From positions 1 through 64,000 of the forward strand of contig JAEUMT010000046.1 in NCBI GenBank assembly GCA_016791365.1: a stretch of DNA of 64,000 nucleotides. The letters are read 5' to 3'. Below the pieces are notes generated by a model. The model saw only the letters and a program-made list of their open reading frames with translations, was not told the origin of the DNA and made no database searches. The translations under genes were made by a program, and so were the position numbers. This DNA is from Hyphomonadaceae bacterium. GTDB lineage: Bacteria; Pseudomonadota; Alphaproteobacteria; Caulobacterales; Aquidulcibacteraceae. Shown piece by piece: positions 23,849 to 31,905 of this stretch; the first letter of the stretch is position 1; the number at the start of each line of letters is the position of its first letter.

Positions 23849-25723
23849 ATGCAGGCACGAGCGGAAAAAGCGGGGGTCCACCGCATGGGCGAAGTCCATC
23901 GCGGCAAGCCCAAGCCCCTGCGTCCGCTCAAGGTCGTGGAGAAGGTCGTTACGGATCCGAGCCGCGATGCGCTGCTGACGGAATTCGGCAAGACGACGCT
24001 CACCGATCGCTACCTGCTGCAGGGCGAGTCCTATCAGGACATGTTCGCGCGCGTCGCGACCGCGTTCGCGGATGACATTGGGCACGCGCAACGAATCTAC
24101 GATTACATCTCCAAGCTCTGGTTCATGCCGGCGACGCCTGTCCTTTCTAATGGCGGCGCCGAGCGCGGACTTCCGATCTCGTGCTTCTTGAATGCTGTCG
24201 GCGATTCACTCGATGGCATCATGGACACCTGGAACGAGAACGTCTGGCTCGCTTCTAATGGCGGCGGCATCGGCACCTATTGGGGCGGCGTTCGTTCCAT
24301 CGGCGAAAAGGTCGGTCAGAACGGCCAGACGTCCGGCATCATTCCATTCATTCGCGTGATGGACTCGCTGACGCTGGCGATCTCACAAGGCTCGCTGCGC
24401 CGTGGTTCGGCTGCCGTGTATCTCGACATCCACCACCCGGAGATCGAGGAATTCCTCGAAATCCGCAAACCCGCCGGCGATTTCAACCGCAAGAGCTTGA
24501 ACCTGCACCACGGGCTCAACCTCACCGACGAATTCATGATCGCGGTGCGCGACGATCTTCCGTTCGCGCTGCGAAGCCCAAAAAACCAAGAGCCGCTAAA
24601 GCACGTCAACGCGCGCAAGCTCTGGCAGAAGATTCTTGAGCTCCGCCTGCAAACCGGCGAGCCCTACATCATCTTCTCCGACACCGTGAACAAGCAGATG
24701 CCGAGCCACCAGAAGAAGCTCGGCCTCAAGGTCCGCCAATCGAACCTCTGCTCGGAAATCATGCTGCACACCGGCATGGACCACAACGGCCGCGAGCGCA
24801 CCGCCGTATGCTGCCTCTCTTCGCTGAACGCCGAGACGTTCCTCGAATGGCAGAACGAGCCGCAATTCATGGAAGATATCTTCCGCTTCCTCGACAACGT
24901 GCTGGAAGACTTCATCGCCCGCGCGCCGCCGGAAATGGAACGCGCCGTTTACGCCGCCATGCGCGAACGCTCAGTGGGTTTGGGCCTCATGGGCTTCCAC
25001 TCCTTCCTGCAGAAGCAAGGCGTGTCGATGGAATCGGCGATGGCGAAGGTTTGGAACAACAAACTCTTCAAGCACATCCGCCGCGGCGCCGACGCTGCCT
25101 CCGTGAAGCTCGCGCAAGAGCGCGGCGCTTGCCCGGATGCGGCCGAGAACAATGTGATGGCGCGCTTCTCACACAAGCTCGCGATCGCGCCGACCGCGTC
25201 GATCTCGATCATCTGCGGCGGCACCTCAGCCGGCATCGAACCGATCCCGGCCAACATCTACACCCACAAGACGCTTTCAGGCTCGTTCGCGGTGAAGAAC
25301 CCCTACCTTGAGCAAGTGCTCGAAGCGAAGGGCAAGAACACCGAGAGCGTGTGGAGCTCGATCCTCAAGAACGAAGGCTCGGTGCAGCATCTCGATTGCC
25401 TCAACGAAGACGAGAAGAACGTGTTCAAGACCGCGTTCGAGATCGATCAACGCTGGATCATCGAACTCGCCGCCGACCGCACGCCGCTCATCTGCCAAGC
25501 GCAATCCCTCAACATCTTCATCCCCGGCGATGTCGATAAGTGGGACCTGCACATGCTCCACTGGATGGCGTGGGAGCGCGGCGTGAAGAGCTTGTACTAT
25601 TGCCGCTCGAAGTCAGTGCAACGCGCGGGCTTCGCGGGCGAAGACAACAAGGCCGATATCGACACGTCGCCGGATCTGACGATCGAAAAGACCGATTACG
25701 AAGAATGCCTCGCGTGCCAGTAG
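23849..25723 (+). CDS. nrdA: Ribonucleoside-diphosphate reductase alpha subunit (class I)
   Basis: NrdA reduces ribonucleotides to deoxyribonucleotides with the radical subunit NrdB. The 624 residues contain the active-site blocks SNLCSEI, SNGGGIGTYWGGVRSIG and ERSVGLGLMGFHSFLQ, and end in the redox pair CLAC used to re-reduce the active site. The protein starts near the catalytic region and lacks an N-terminal ATP-cone, so overall activity regulation by dATP is probably absent. A GGGGG stretch 8 nt upstream supports the ATG at 23849. nrdB is not adjacent. An NrdR-box candidate precedes the gene and a strong terminator follows. Confidence 0.96.
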   Translation: MQARAEKAGVHRMGEVHRGKPKPLRPLKVVEKVVTDPSRDALLTEFGKTTLTDRYLLQGESYQDMFARVATAFADDIGHAQRIYDYISKLWFMPATPVLSNGGAERGLPISCFLNAVGDSLDGIMDTWNENVWLASNGGGIGTYWGGVRSIGEKVGQNGQTSGIIPFIRVMDSLTLAISQGSLRRGSAAVYLDIHHPEIEEFLEIRKPAGDFNRKSLNLHHGLNLTDEFMIAVRDDLPFALRSPKNQEPLKHVNARKLWQKILELRLQTGEPYIIFSDTVNKQMPSHQKKLGLKVRQSNLCSEIMLHTGMDHNGRERTAVCCLSSLNAETFLEWQNEPQFMEDIFRFLDNVLEDFIARAPPEMERAVYAAMRERSVGLGLMGFHSFLQKQGVSMESAMAKVWNNKLFKHIRRGADAASVKLAQERGACPDAAENNVMARFSHKLAIAPTASISIICGGTSAGIEPIPANIYTHKTLSGSFAVKNPYLEQVLEAKGKNTESVWSSILKNEGSVQHLDCLNEDEKNVFKTAFEIDQRWIIELAADRTPLICQAQSLNIFIPGDVDKWDLHMLHWMAWERGVKSLYYCRSKSVQRAGFAGEDNKADIDTSPDLTIEKTDYEECLACQ

Positions 25724-25753
25724 CGCGCTGAGTTTGGTTGGATTGGAGTGACT

Positions 25754-25787
25754 GGGCGCTGAGAGCAATCTCAGCGCCCTTTGTTTT
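25754..25787 (+). terminator. Rho-independent terminator after nrdA
   Basis: A perfect 11-bp stem, GGGCGCTGAGA-GCAA-TCTCAGCGCCC, is followed by TTTGTTTT. It lies 30 bp after the nrdA stop. Its end coincides with the stop of the convergent TIR-like gene, so it may serve both. Confidence 0.9.
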
Positions 25788-26634
25788 AGGGCTCGTATCT
25801 CGCGCGCCGCACAGTTCGCGCCGACGGCGGTTCGACGCCGCGCCGGCCAATCTGGGCTGGCGCTTCGGGCACGCTGTCGTCCAGCCCCACGGCTTCAGCG
25901 GTCGCGGACGCGAGGCTAACGCCCTGCCCATCCCGGCGAAGCTCAACCTCGGCACGCGGCGCCGGCGCGACAACGCCGGACGGCGCGCTCAGCACAACAG
26001 CCGTGCCGCCTACAAGCGCGAGCAGCGCGAACGCCAAAGCAGCGTGTGCGCGGTTATAGTGGAGCCGCTTGAGACGACGGAAATCGCGGCGCGGCGAAGG
26101 CGCGCCAATCTTCGCTGCCTGCACAGCGTCCGCTTGCACGGGCCGCGGCACGCCCGCCGGGATTGGCGTCTCCCAAGCGGCGCGCGCACGATTCCGCGGC
26201 ACGCTGACGACGTGCGTGAGTTGCAATGGCGCCTCGGTGAATTCCGCGTCAGTATAAACCGGCCCTGGCAGCGCGATGACATTGGCGCGCACCGGGTGGA
26301 CAACATCGAGCACCGCCTCCAGCAGCGGCGCCAGCCCCGCTTCGTCAATGCCGTCCCACGCGGAGATGTCCGCCACGACAGCGCCTTGCGCCAGATCAGG
26401 ATACGGCGCTGTTACCAGACTCGCGACGACAGCGCGCGGCGAGCGCAGAACCCGCGCCGCTGCCGCCCGAAACGCTGCACAAAGCATAGCCGCGCGTGAC
26501 CAGACGACGACATGCAGAGCCGCATCGTCGCCATCACTGCCTGTAATGCGATAGCCAGCGCGATCAAACGCTTCCGCCAGCGCTTCCACATCGCTTGCGT
26601 CTTCGCGCACGAAAATAAAGACAACGCCCGCCAT
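25786..26634 (-). CDS. TIR-like domain protein with C-terminal membrane helix
   Basis: This 282-residue protein has an N-terminal ~110-residue domain that looks like a TIR or TIR-like fold: VVFIFVREDASDVEALAEAFDRAGYRI, then ALHVVVWSRAAMLCAAFRAAA, and a final DISAWDG. A Pro/basic linker leads to one membrane helix (ALAFALLALVGGTAVVLS) and an exposed, charged tail. In NAD-cleaving TIR domains a Glu follows the SxxAxxSxW stretch; here that position is Ala, so NADase activity is unlikely. ATG 26634 was preferred to a TTG 60 nt upstream. Confidence 0.6.
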   Translation of the reverse strand: MAGVVFIFVREDASDVEALAEAFDRAGYRITGSDGDDAALHVVVWSRAAMLCAAFRAAAARVLRSPRAVVASLVTAPYPDLAQGAVVADISAWDGIDEAGLAPLLEAVLDVVHPVRANVIALPGPVYTDAEFTEAPLQLTHVVSVPRNRARAAWETPIPAGVPRPVQADAVQAAKIGAPSPRRDFRRLKRLHYNRAHAALAFALLALVGGTAVVLSAPSGVVAPAPRAEVELRRDGQGVSLASATAEAVGLDDSVPEAPAQIGRRGVEPPSARTVRRARYEP

Positions 26635-26913
26635 CACGCGCGCCCCGTTTGCCAGCGAAACTGGTCCTGAAATTCGCGGCGCCCGTTGCGTCAAAAAGGC
26701 GCCGCGGCGGGTGAACGGGTCAGGCGAAATTCAGTTCCGAGCCCTCACGGTTTTTCCGCCAACGAAAAAACCGACCCGCCAACAACCGCGCTCAAGGACT
26801 TGTGATTGAACAAATGCCGTCAAGTGACCGGCGTCACGCGCGTGCATCCAACCCATTCTCACGTTCATCCCACACTCAGGAAACTTAAGTTTGACTACGG
26901 GTGTTGGGGAGAC

Positions 26914-27531
26914 ATGACACGCTTGGCCGCCTCCGCTCTAGCAACCGCCTTCGCGCTTGTGATGCTTGGCGGTTCGACCGTGGCGACGCTCCAACAAAGC
27001 GCTCAAGCAGAGCCGCGACCAGCCAGCGCGCCAGCGCGCGCTCCAGGCTTGGCCGATGGCATGCGCCTGGGCCAATGCCGCATTCAATACCCGCATCTGG
27101 CCGCCGAACGCCAACCGGCGCCTATGGAATGCGAGCACGCCGAATGGATCGCTCAACGCTGGGGCGGCGCGGTGATGGAAAGGACCGGCGCCGGTCTCGT
27201 TGAACGCGCCGTGTACGAAGGCCGCAACAATTTCGCCGGTGTTCCAACCCGCGACGTGCCGCGCGCCGGCTGGTGCCGCGCTTGGATCGAAGGCGCCGCC
27301 GCACAGCCCGAGCAAAGCGATGCCGCACCGCTGAACGCCGCGCCGCCGCTCAAAACGGTCGCGTGCTCTTCATGCCGCTTTAAGCGCGCATGGCGCCGAA
27401 TATGGCTCTGTGCCGCTCAAGAATATTCGCGGTCGCCTGCGGGTCCGGCTCCAACGACCAATTGCCATGCTCAAACGTGCCGCCAAGCACGATCCCATCG
27501 CGGCGGCCGAACATGTAGCCGCGCGCGATGA
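26914..27531 (+). CDS. Exported protein of unknown function
   Basis: The 205-residue protein starts with a signal peptide (RLAASALATAFALVMLGGSTVATLQQSAQA). The mature part has a conserved-looking segment, CRIQYPHLAAERQPAPMECEHAEWIAQRWGG, and later ERAVYEGRNNFAGV and RAGWCRAWIEG. The last ~50 residues are basic and Cys-rich and are encoded opposite the end of the oxidase gene (152-bp convergent overlap). They may be read-through after a lost stop rather than functional protein. The upstream 279 bp (26635-26913) contain a small hairpin (CGGTTTTTC...GAAAAAACCG). Confidence 0.6.
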   Translation: MTRLAASALATAFALVMLGGSTVATLQQSAQAEPRPASAPARAPGLADGMRLGQCRIQYPHLAAERQPAPMECEHAEWIAQRWGGAVMERTGAGLVERAVYEGRNNFAGVPTRDVPRAGWCRAWIEGAAAQPEQSDAAPLNAAPPLKTVACSSCRFKRAWRRIWLCAAQEYSRSPAGPAPTTNCHAQTCRQARSHRGGRTCSRAR

Positions 27532-28510
27532 CGTTGTAGTCGATCTCCGGTTGCGGCAGCAGGATGGCGAGTTGCCCGCGCACCGGCTCAATTTCGGTGT
27601 CGCCGAACAATCGCCCCGCGCCGAGGCCGGTGCAGTTGAAAATAGTCTGCTCCGGCAACGCCTGCACCTGAGAAATGTCCGCGAACTCGCGCACATGAAT
27701 CTCGCCGCCGGCCTGACGCACGTCCAACTCCATACGCCGCAGATAGAGCGGTGTCTCGATCATCATCGTATCGAACTGGCGCACGAACGGACTGGCGAAA
27801 TTATGCTCATCCGGCCCGAGCCTGCGCAGATTGACGATCAGCGCATGCATCGGATCGTCCGGCGCGGCCGGGTATGTTGAGTTCGGATTGTTGGAGAGCG
27901 AGTAATTCGTTTCCCAACTCACGCCATACGCGTCCCCCACCAATGACTGATAGCGGCGGAACGCAAACCGCGCCGCTTCGAACTGGCGTTGACGAATTTC
28001 CGGACCGGCCGTCTGCTCGTCGAAAGTTGACGACGGCCACCATTGCGCGCCGGCGACATTGGAGGTCGTGTTCGGCGGCAGATCCTTGGCGTAAACGCGG
28101 ACGTTCGCGCCACGCTCCTGCAAGAGACGCGCGGTGGCTAAGCCCACGGCGCCGCAGCCAAGAACGGCGACATCCGGCTTCGAAGCATCGTAGCCAAGAT
28201 CAACCGCCATCTTCGCGGTGCCCCAGGACAGCGTGATGCCGCCGCCGCCGTGACCATAATTGTGAATAAGCGTCTTGTTGCCGAACGCTTCGCGTTCAAC
28301 GCGAAATCCGCTGGCGCGATATGGGCGCAATCCAACATCGATGCGAATGATGCGCTCTTCCGACACCAGCACCGGCGCCAGGCGCACAGGCCGCGTTCCC
28401 GGCGCCATGCGCAGATCGCGCATCAAACCGCCGCCAAATCCGCGCGCCGTCGCGCAGGACGAAACAAGTCCGGCGGCGCCAATCGCCAAAATTGTCCGGC
28501 GTGAGTGCAT
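27380..28510 (-). CDS. Circularly permuted D-amino-acid-oxidase-like FAD oxidoreductase, Tat/lipoprotein signal
   Basis: This 376-residue protein begins with a twin-arginine signal (SRRTILAIGAAG) followed by SSCA, which may be a lipobox. Normal D-amino-acid oxidases start with the FAD GxGxxG fold and end with HNYGHGGYGLTIHWG. Here the C-terminal-type block comes first (LRPYRASGFRVERE at 61-74, HNYGHGGGGITLSWG at 83-97), and the FAD fold (AVLGCGAVGLATARLL, 115-130) follows it. The protein then ends at the GTFEHGNWS segment that normally precedes the first block. The substrate-binding Arg and FAD motifs are all present, so an active flavoenzyme outside the cytoplasm is plausible. The substrate is unknown. 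Confidence 0.8.
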   Translation of the reverse strand: MHSRRTILAIGAAGLVSSCATARGFGGGLMRDLRMAPGTRPVRLAPVLVSEERIIRIDVGLRPYRASGFRVEREAFGNKTLIHNYGHGGGGITLSWGTAKMAVDLGYDASKPDVAVLGCGAVGLATARLLQERGANVRVYAKDLPPNTTSNVAGAQWWPSSTFDEQTAGPEIRQRQFEAARFAFRRYQSLVGDAYGVSWETNYSLSNNPNSTYPAAPDDPMHALIVNLRRLGPDEHNFASPFVRQFDTMMIETPLYLRRMELDVRQAGGEIHVREFADISQVQALPEQTIFNCTGLGAGRLFGDTEIEPVRGQLAILLPQPEIDYNVIARGYMFGRRDGIVLGGTFEHGNWSLEPDPQATANILERHRAIFGAMRA

Positions 28511-28597
28511 GATGTTATCTTATCCCCTCGCTCCGCATGAGAAAGCAGTTCGCCAGCGTGTCAATGCCGCCTTGCCGTTCACGCGATTCCGCGCCAA

Positions 28598-29521
28598 ATG
28601 GCGGGCATGCACGGGCATCACGGACACGCGCACGATCACAGCCACGATCACGCCCATCACCATCCCGCGCCCACGGACAAACGTTATACCATCGCAATCG
28701 CGCTGAACCTTGGGTTCGTAATTGTTGAGGCCGCGGCCGGCTTCTTCGCCAATTCCACGGCGCTGCTTTCCGACGCAACGCACAATCTCTCGGACGTCCT
28801 GGGACTAGCGCTTGCCGGCGGCGCGGCTTGGCTCGCCAAGCAACACGCGAGCGCCCAACGCACATACGGCTACTCCAAGGCGACGGTGCTGGCGGCGCTC
28901 GCAAACGCGCTCGTCCTCGTCATCGCCTGCGGCGGTCTGCTTTGGGAGGCCTCAACGCGCCTCTTCACACCTGAGCCAACCCAACCCCTCTTCATCATGG
29001 CCGTCGCCGCGATCGGCGTTGCGATCAACGGCACGACAGCGGCGCTCTTCCTCGCCGGGCGCAAAGAGGACGTGAACGTGCGCGGCGCCTATCTGCACAT
29101 GCTTTCCGACGCCGGCGTCTCAGCCGCGGTCATCGTGGCCGGCGCCGTCATCTACTTCACTGGCCTCAATTGGATCGATCCCGCGATCTCCATCGCCGTC
29201 GTGCTGCTCATTTTGTGGAGCACATGGGGATTGTTGCGGGAGTCGCTTGATCTGTCGCTGGACGCCGCGCCCGCGCATATCAATGTCGCCAAGGTTCGCG
29301 AGTATCTGGCGAGCCAGCCCGGCGTAACCGCGGTGCACGACCTCCACATCTGGGCCATGAGCGCGACCAAACCCGCGCTCACCGCTCACCTTGTGCGCCC
29401 CGAAGGCCACGACGACGCCTTTCTTGCGACGATTTCGAACGGCGTCACAGCCACGTTCGGCATCTCACACGTGACTCTGCAAATCGAGCGCGCGCAGCGC
29501 GACGATTGCGAACACTGTTAG
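28598..29521 (+). CDS. CDF-family divalent metal cation exporter (ZitB/CzcD-like)
   Basis: This 307-residue antiporter moves Zn2+ or similar ions out of the cytoplasm in exchange for protons. It has a His-rich N terminus (MHGHHGHAHDHSHDHAHHH), six membrane helices, the two metal-site motifs ALLSDATHNLSD and HMLSDAGVSA (HxxxD type), and a C-terminal cytoplasmic domain with AVHDLHIWAMS. The His-His-Asp-Asp set supports zinc over manganese. It is divergent from the oxidase gene across 87 bp and its stop overlaps the nudC stop. Confidence 0.93.
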   Translation: MAGMHGHHGHAHDHSHDHAHHHPAPTDKRYTIAIALNLGFVIVEAAAGFFANSTALLSDATHNLSDVLGLALAGGAAWLAKQHASAQRTYGYSKATVLAALANALVLVIACGGLLWEASTRLFTPEPTQPLFIMAVAAIGVAINGTTAALFLAGRKEDVNVRGAYLHMLSDAGVSAAVIVAGAVIYFTGLNWIDPAISIAVVLLILWSTWGLLRESLDLSLDAAPAHINVAKVREYLASQPGVTAVHDLHIWAMSATKPALTAHLVRPEGHDDAFLATISNGVTATFGISHVTLQIERAQRDDCEHC

Positions 29522-30432
29522 CGCTCGGACCAGGTCTTTAAGAGCTGATGCGCGATCGCGAAGGGCGGCGGCGCCCACGCGTCAGGATGTTTGCCCGAGA
29601 TCAGCAGCCTCGCCTCGTCACGCGTGAACCAGCGGCCGCTTTCGAGTTCAGTCACATCGACCGTCTCATTGGCGTCTTCGACTTCGCAAAGCACGCCGAT
29701 CATCAAGGAGTGCGGAAAGGGCCACGGCTGCGTGGAGTGCATTTCCACATGCTTCACTTTCAGCCCCGCCTCTTCGAGCGTCTCGCGCGCCACCGCTTCC
29801 TCGATCGCCTCTCCCGGCTCGATGAAGCCGGCGAGCGCCGAGTGCATGCCTTTCGGCCACGCTTTCTGGCGGCCCAGGAAGCACCTATCGCCGAATGTCG
29901 GCGTCATGATGCAAACCGGATCGACACGCGGATAATGCTCCGCCGCGCAAGCGTCGCACTTGCGCACCCAGCCCGCTTCGACAACGCGCGATGGCGTTCC
30001 GCAATTGGCGCAGAACCGGTTGCGGCCATGCCACTCAAACAGCGCCCGCGCCGTGCCGACAATCGGCAAGCGGCTTGGCGCCAGGCGCGGCGCCGCCGGC
30101 CGTAATTCCTCGAAAACGCCAAGCTCGCCCAACGGCGCGGCGTCGGCGACTTCGCACGCAAAATGCGGCGCGTCATTTTCATCCAGGCCAAGGAAGATCA
30201 GCGGCTGCTCCTTGTCGCCAAGCTGCGCATGCACATGCGTCGATAGCCACAGCACATCCAACCCGCCAGCGACTTCCTGAAACAGCGGCCGGCCCTTGCT
30301 GAACACCAGCAGGCCGGCATTTTCATGCGCCATGGCGGCCTTGAGCCAGCCCTCGTCCTTGCGGCGAAGGCCGGCTCTATCCAGCGGCGAACGCGTGAAG
30401 GCGTTCGGATTCTGCGGCAAGAGCAAACCCAA
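29518..30432 (-). CDS. nudC: NAD(H) pyrophosphatase / NAD-cap removal hydrolase
   Basis: NudC hydrolyses NAD(H) to NMN(H) and AMP and removes NAD caps from RNA 5' ends. The 304 residues have an N-terminal domain, a four-Cys zinc ribbon (CANCG...CDAC), a Nudix box (GFIEPGEAIEEAVARETLEE) and the family-specific SQPWPFPHS motif (here TQPWPFPHS). Length and order match bacterial NudC. It lies 5 bp before (in transcription, downstream of) the exported methyltransferase-fold gene at 30437-31210. Confidence 0.95.
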   Translation of the reverse strand: MGLLLPQNPNAFTRSPLDRAGLRRKDEGWLKAAMAHENAGLLVFSKGRPLFQEVAGGLDVLWLSTHVHAQLGDKEQPLIFLGLDENDAPHFACEVADAAPLGELGVFEELRPAAPRLAPSRLPIVGTARALFEWHGRNRFCANCGTPSRVVEAGWVRKCDACAAEHYPRVDPVCIMTPTFGDRCFLGRQKAWPKGMHSALAGFIEPGEAIEEAVARETLEEAGLKVKHVEMHSTQPWPFPHSLMIGVLCEVEDANETVDVTELESGRWFTRDEARLLISGKHPDAWAPPPFAIAHQLLKTWSER

Positions 30433-30436
30433 GCGC

Positions 30437-31210
30437 CTAGTTTGCCGGCTTCACGAAGCGCAGCGCGAACTGATCGGTATGACCGCGAATGTCGCTCTCA
30501 AACACGCGCGCGCCGCGATTGTCGGCCGGGTTGCGCAGCACGTCCGTTTCTTCCTGCAACACGAAGCCGGCGGCCGTGAGATCGCTGATCACCCGCGCGC
30601 GGTCGATCCGGTGCAACGTGTCTGTCACCGTGATCGGACTTCCATCGACAGCCGCGTGATCGATGATCACCAACACACCGCCAGGCTTTAGCGCCGCGAA
30701 CATGTGCTGGTTCAGCGCCGGCACATCGATATTGAGCGCCGGCAGATAGAAGTCGTGATAGATTTGCGAAATGAAGATCGCATCGAGCGGCTCGCTGATG
30801 GTCCAGCCCTGATATCCCGCCGTCAGGTGGGTGATGTTGCTGTACGTCGGCGCCACCGCAGCCATCGGTCGTGGGCGCTCGGCGGTGCCGGCGCGGTCGA
30901 CCGCATAGACACGCCCGGCATCGCCTGCCGCGACAGCAAAGAGACGCGAATAATAACCACCGCCGGGTCCGATATCGGCGATCCGCCAACCAGGTTGCAC
31001 GCCGCTGAACGCCAATATCTCCGCCGGATGACGAAGCGCGTCGCGCGTTGTGTCGGCTTCGGGACGACGCGAATCCGTCACAGCGGCGACGATCTGCGGC
31101 GAGGTCGCGGTCGGCATCGCCGGCGTCGCCATCATGAGGCCGGGAACGGCGCCGCCCGCACACGCGCCAATAAGCAGCGCAACACCCAGGCCAGCCAGCA
31201 ATTTCCGCAT
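30437..31210 (-). CDS. Exported methyltransferase-fold lipoprotein (COG4798-like), copy 1
   Basis: This 257-residue protein has a lipoprotein signal (LIGAC). The mature part has a class I methyltransferase fold: ILAFSGVQPGWRIADIGPGGGYYSRLF (SAM-binding glycine loop), IFISQIYHDFYLP, and LKPGGVLVIIDHAAVDGS. It ends HTDQFALRFVKP. The 31906-32688 gene encodes a close paralogue. SAM is a cytoplasmic cofactor, so the function of an exported copy is unclear. GGAGG 5 nt before ATG 31210 decides the start over an ATG 15 nt upstream. Confidence 0.85.
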   Translation of the reverse strand: MRKLLAGLGVALLIGACAGGAVPGLMMATPAMPTATSPQIVAAVTDSRRPEADTTRDALRHPAEILAFSGVQPGWRIADIGPGGGYYSRLFAVAAGDAGRVYAVDRAGTAERPRPMAAVAPTYSNITHLTAGYQGWTISEPLDAIFISQIYHDFYLPALNIDVPALNQHMFAALKPGGVLVIIDHAAVDGSPITVTDTLHRIDRARVISDLTAAGFVLQEETDVLRNPADNRGARVFESDIRGHTDQFALRFVKPAN

Positions 31211-31335
31211 ATCGTCCTCCCTCATTCAGGCGGCGGTTTAGCCCAGGCGCGAGCCTCTGTCTCGCGCTTCGCAGGGGCCAGAACCAATAGTGACGTGAAC
31301 GATTGGAAACCGGCTCGGGTTACACTGCGCACGCC

Positions 31336-31758
31336 ATGATTCCCGTGACGCCCTCCCTCGCCCTCGACGAGCGCGACCTCGAAGAACGCTTCATCCGGGC
31401 CTCGGGCCCGGGCGGACAAAACGTCAACAAGGTGTCGACCGCCGTCGAGCTGCGCTTCAACATGAACGGCTTCACCGAGATGCCGGACGATGTGCGCGCG
31501 CGGCTGGAGCGGCTCGCGGGCCGGCGCCTGACGCTCGACGGCGAAATCGTCATCCGCGCCGACGAACACCGCACCCAAGATCGCAACCGCTCCGAAGCGC
31601 AAGCGCGGTTGGTAGCGCTGGTTGAACAAGCAACGCACCGACCGAAGCCGCGCAGACCGACGAAAGTGTCGAAGGCGCAAAAGGAAAAGCGACTCGACCA
31701 CAAAGCAAAGCGCGGCGACGTAAAAGCCCGGCGCGGCAAAGTTCGCGATCACGACTGA
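31336..31758 (+). CDS. arfB: Alternative ribosome-rescue factor / peptidyl-tRNA hydrolase
   Basis: ArfB (YaeJ) releases nascent chains from ribosomes stalled on non-stop mRNA. The 140 residues have the GGQ domain (FIRASGPGGQNVNKVSTAVE) and a basic C-terminal tail (RPTKVSKAQKEKRLDHKAKR) that threads into the empty mRNA channel. It lacks the codon-recognition domains of true release factors. It sits between the two exported methyltransferase-fold lipoprotein genes, on the opposite strand. Confidence 0.94.
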   Translation: MIPVTPSLALDERDLEERFIRASGPGGQNVNKVSTAVELRFNMNGFTEMPDDVRARLERLAGRRLTLDGEIVIRADEHRTQDRNRSEAQARLVALVEQATHRPKPRRPTKVSKAQKEKRLDHKAKRGDVKARRGKVRDHD

Positions 31759-31775
31759 ACACGTTTCCCGGACGC

Positions 31776-31865
31776 AGCCCCGGCGAAAGCCGGGGTGCGA
31801 GCCGGGACCCAGGGGCTTTATGCGCCTGGAGTGAGAGCCCCTGGGTCCCGGTTCTGCGCTCGCAC
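31776..31865. repeat. Compound palindrome downstream of arfB
   Basis: A small hairpin (AGCCCCGGCGAAAGCCGGGGT) is followed by a long imperfect one whose arms GAGCCGGGACCCAGGGGCT and AGCCCCTGGGTCCCGGTTC pair over about 18 bp. It lies in the 147-bp gap between the convergent arfB and methyltransferase-fold genes, so it can act as a terminator for both. The sequence type (GACCCAGGGGC...GCCCCTGGGTC) recalls dispersed palindromes of alphaproteobacterial genomes. Confidence 0.7.
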
Positions 31866-31905
31866 GCATCTTGCGATGCGCGCGAGCTTGACCGGGAAGC
31901 GTTGG

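Noticed and set aside
25786-26634. Anti-phage TIR defence system
   Set aside because: The catalytic Glu is missing and there is no partner such as a cyclase, SIR2, Thoeris ThsA or STING-like gene nearby. I keep it only as a TIR-like membrane protein.
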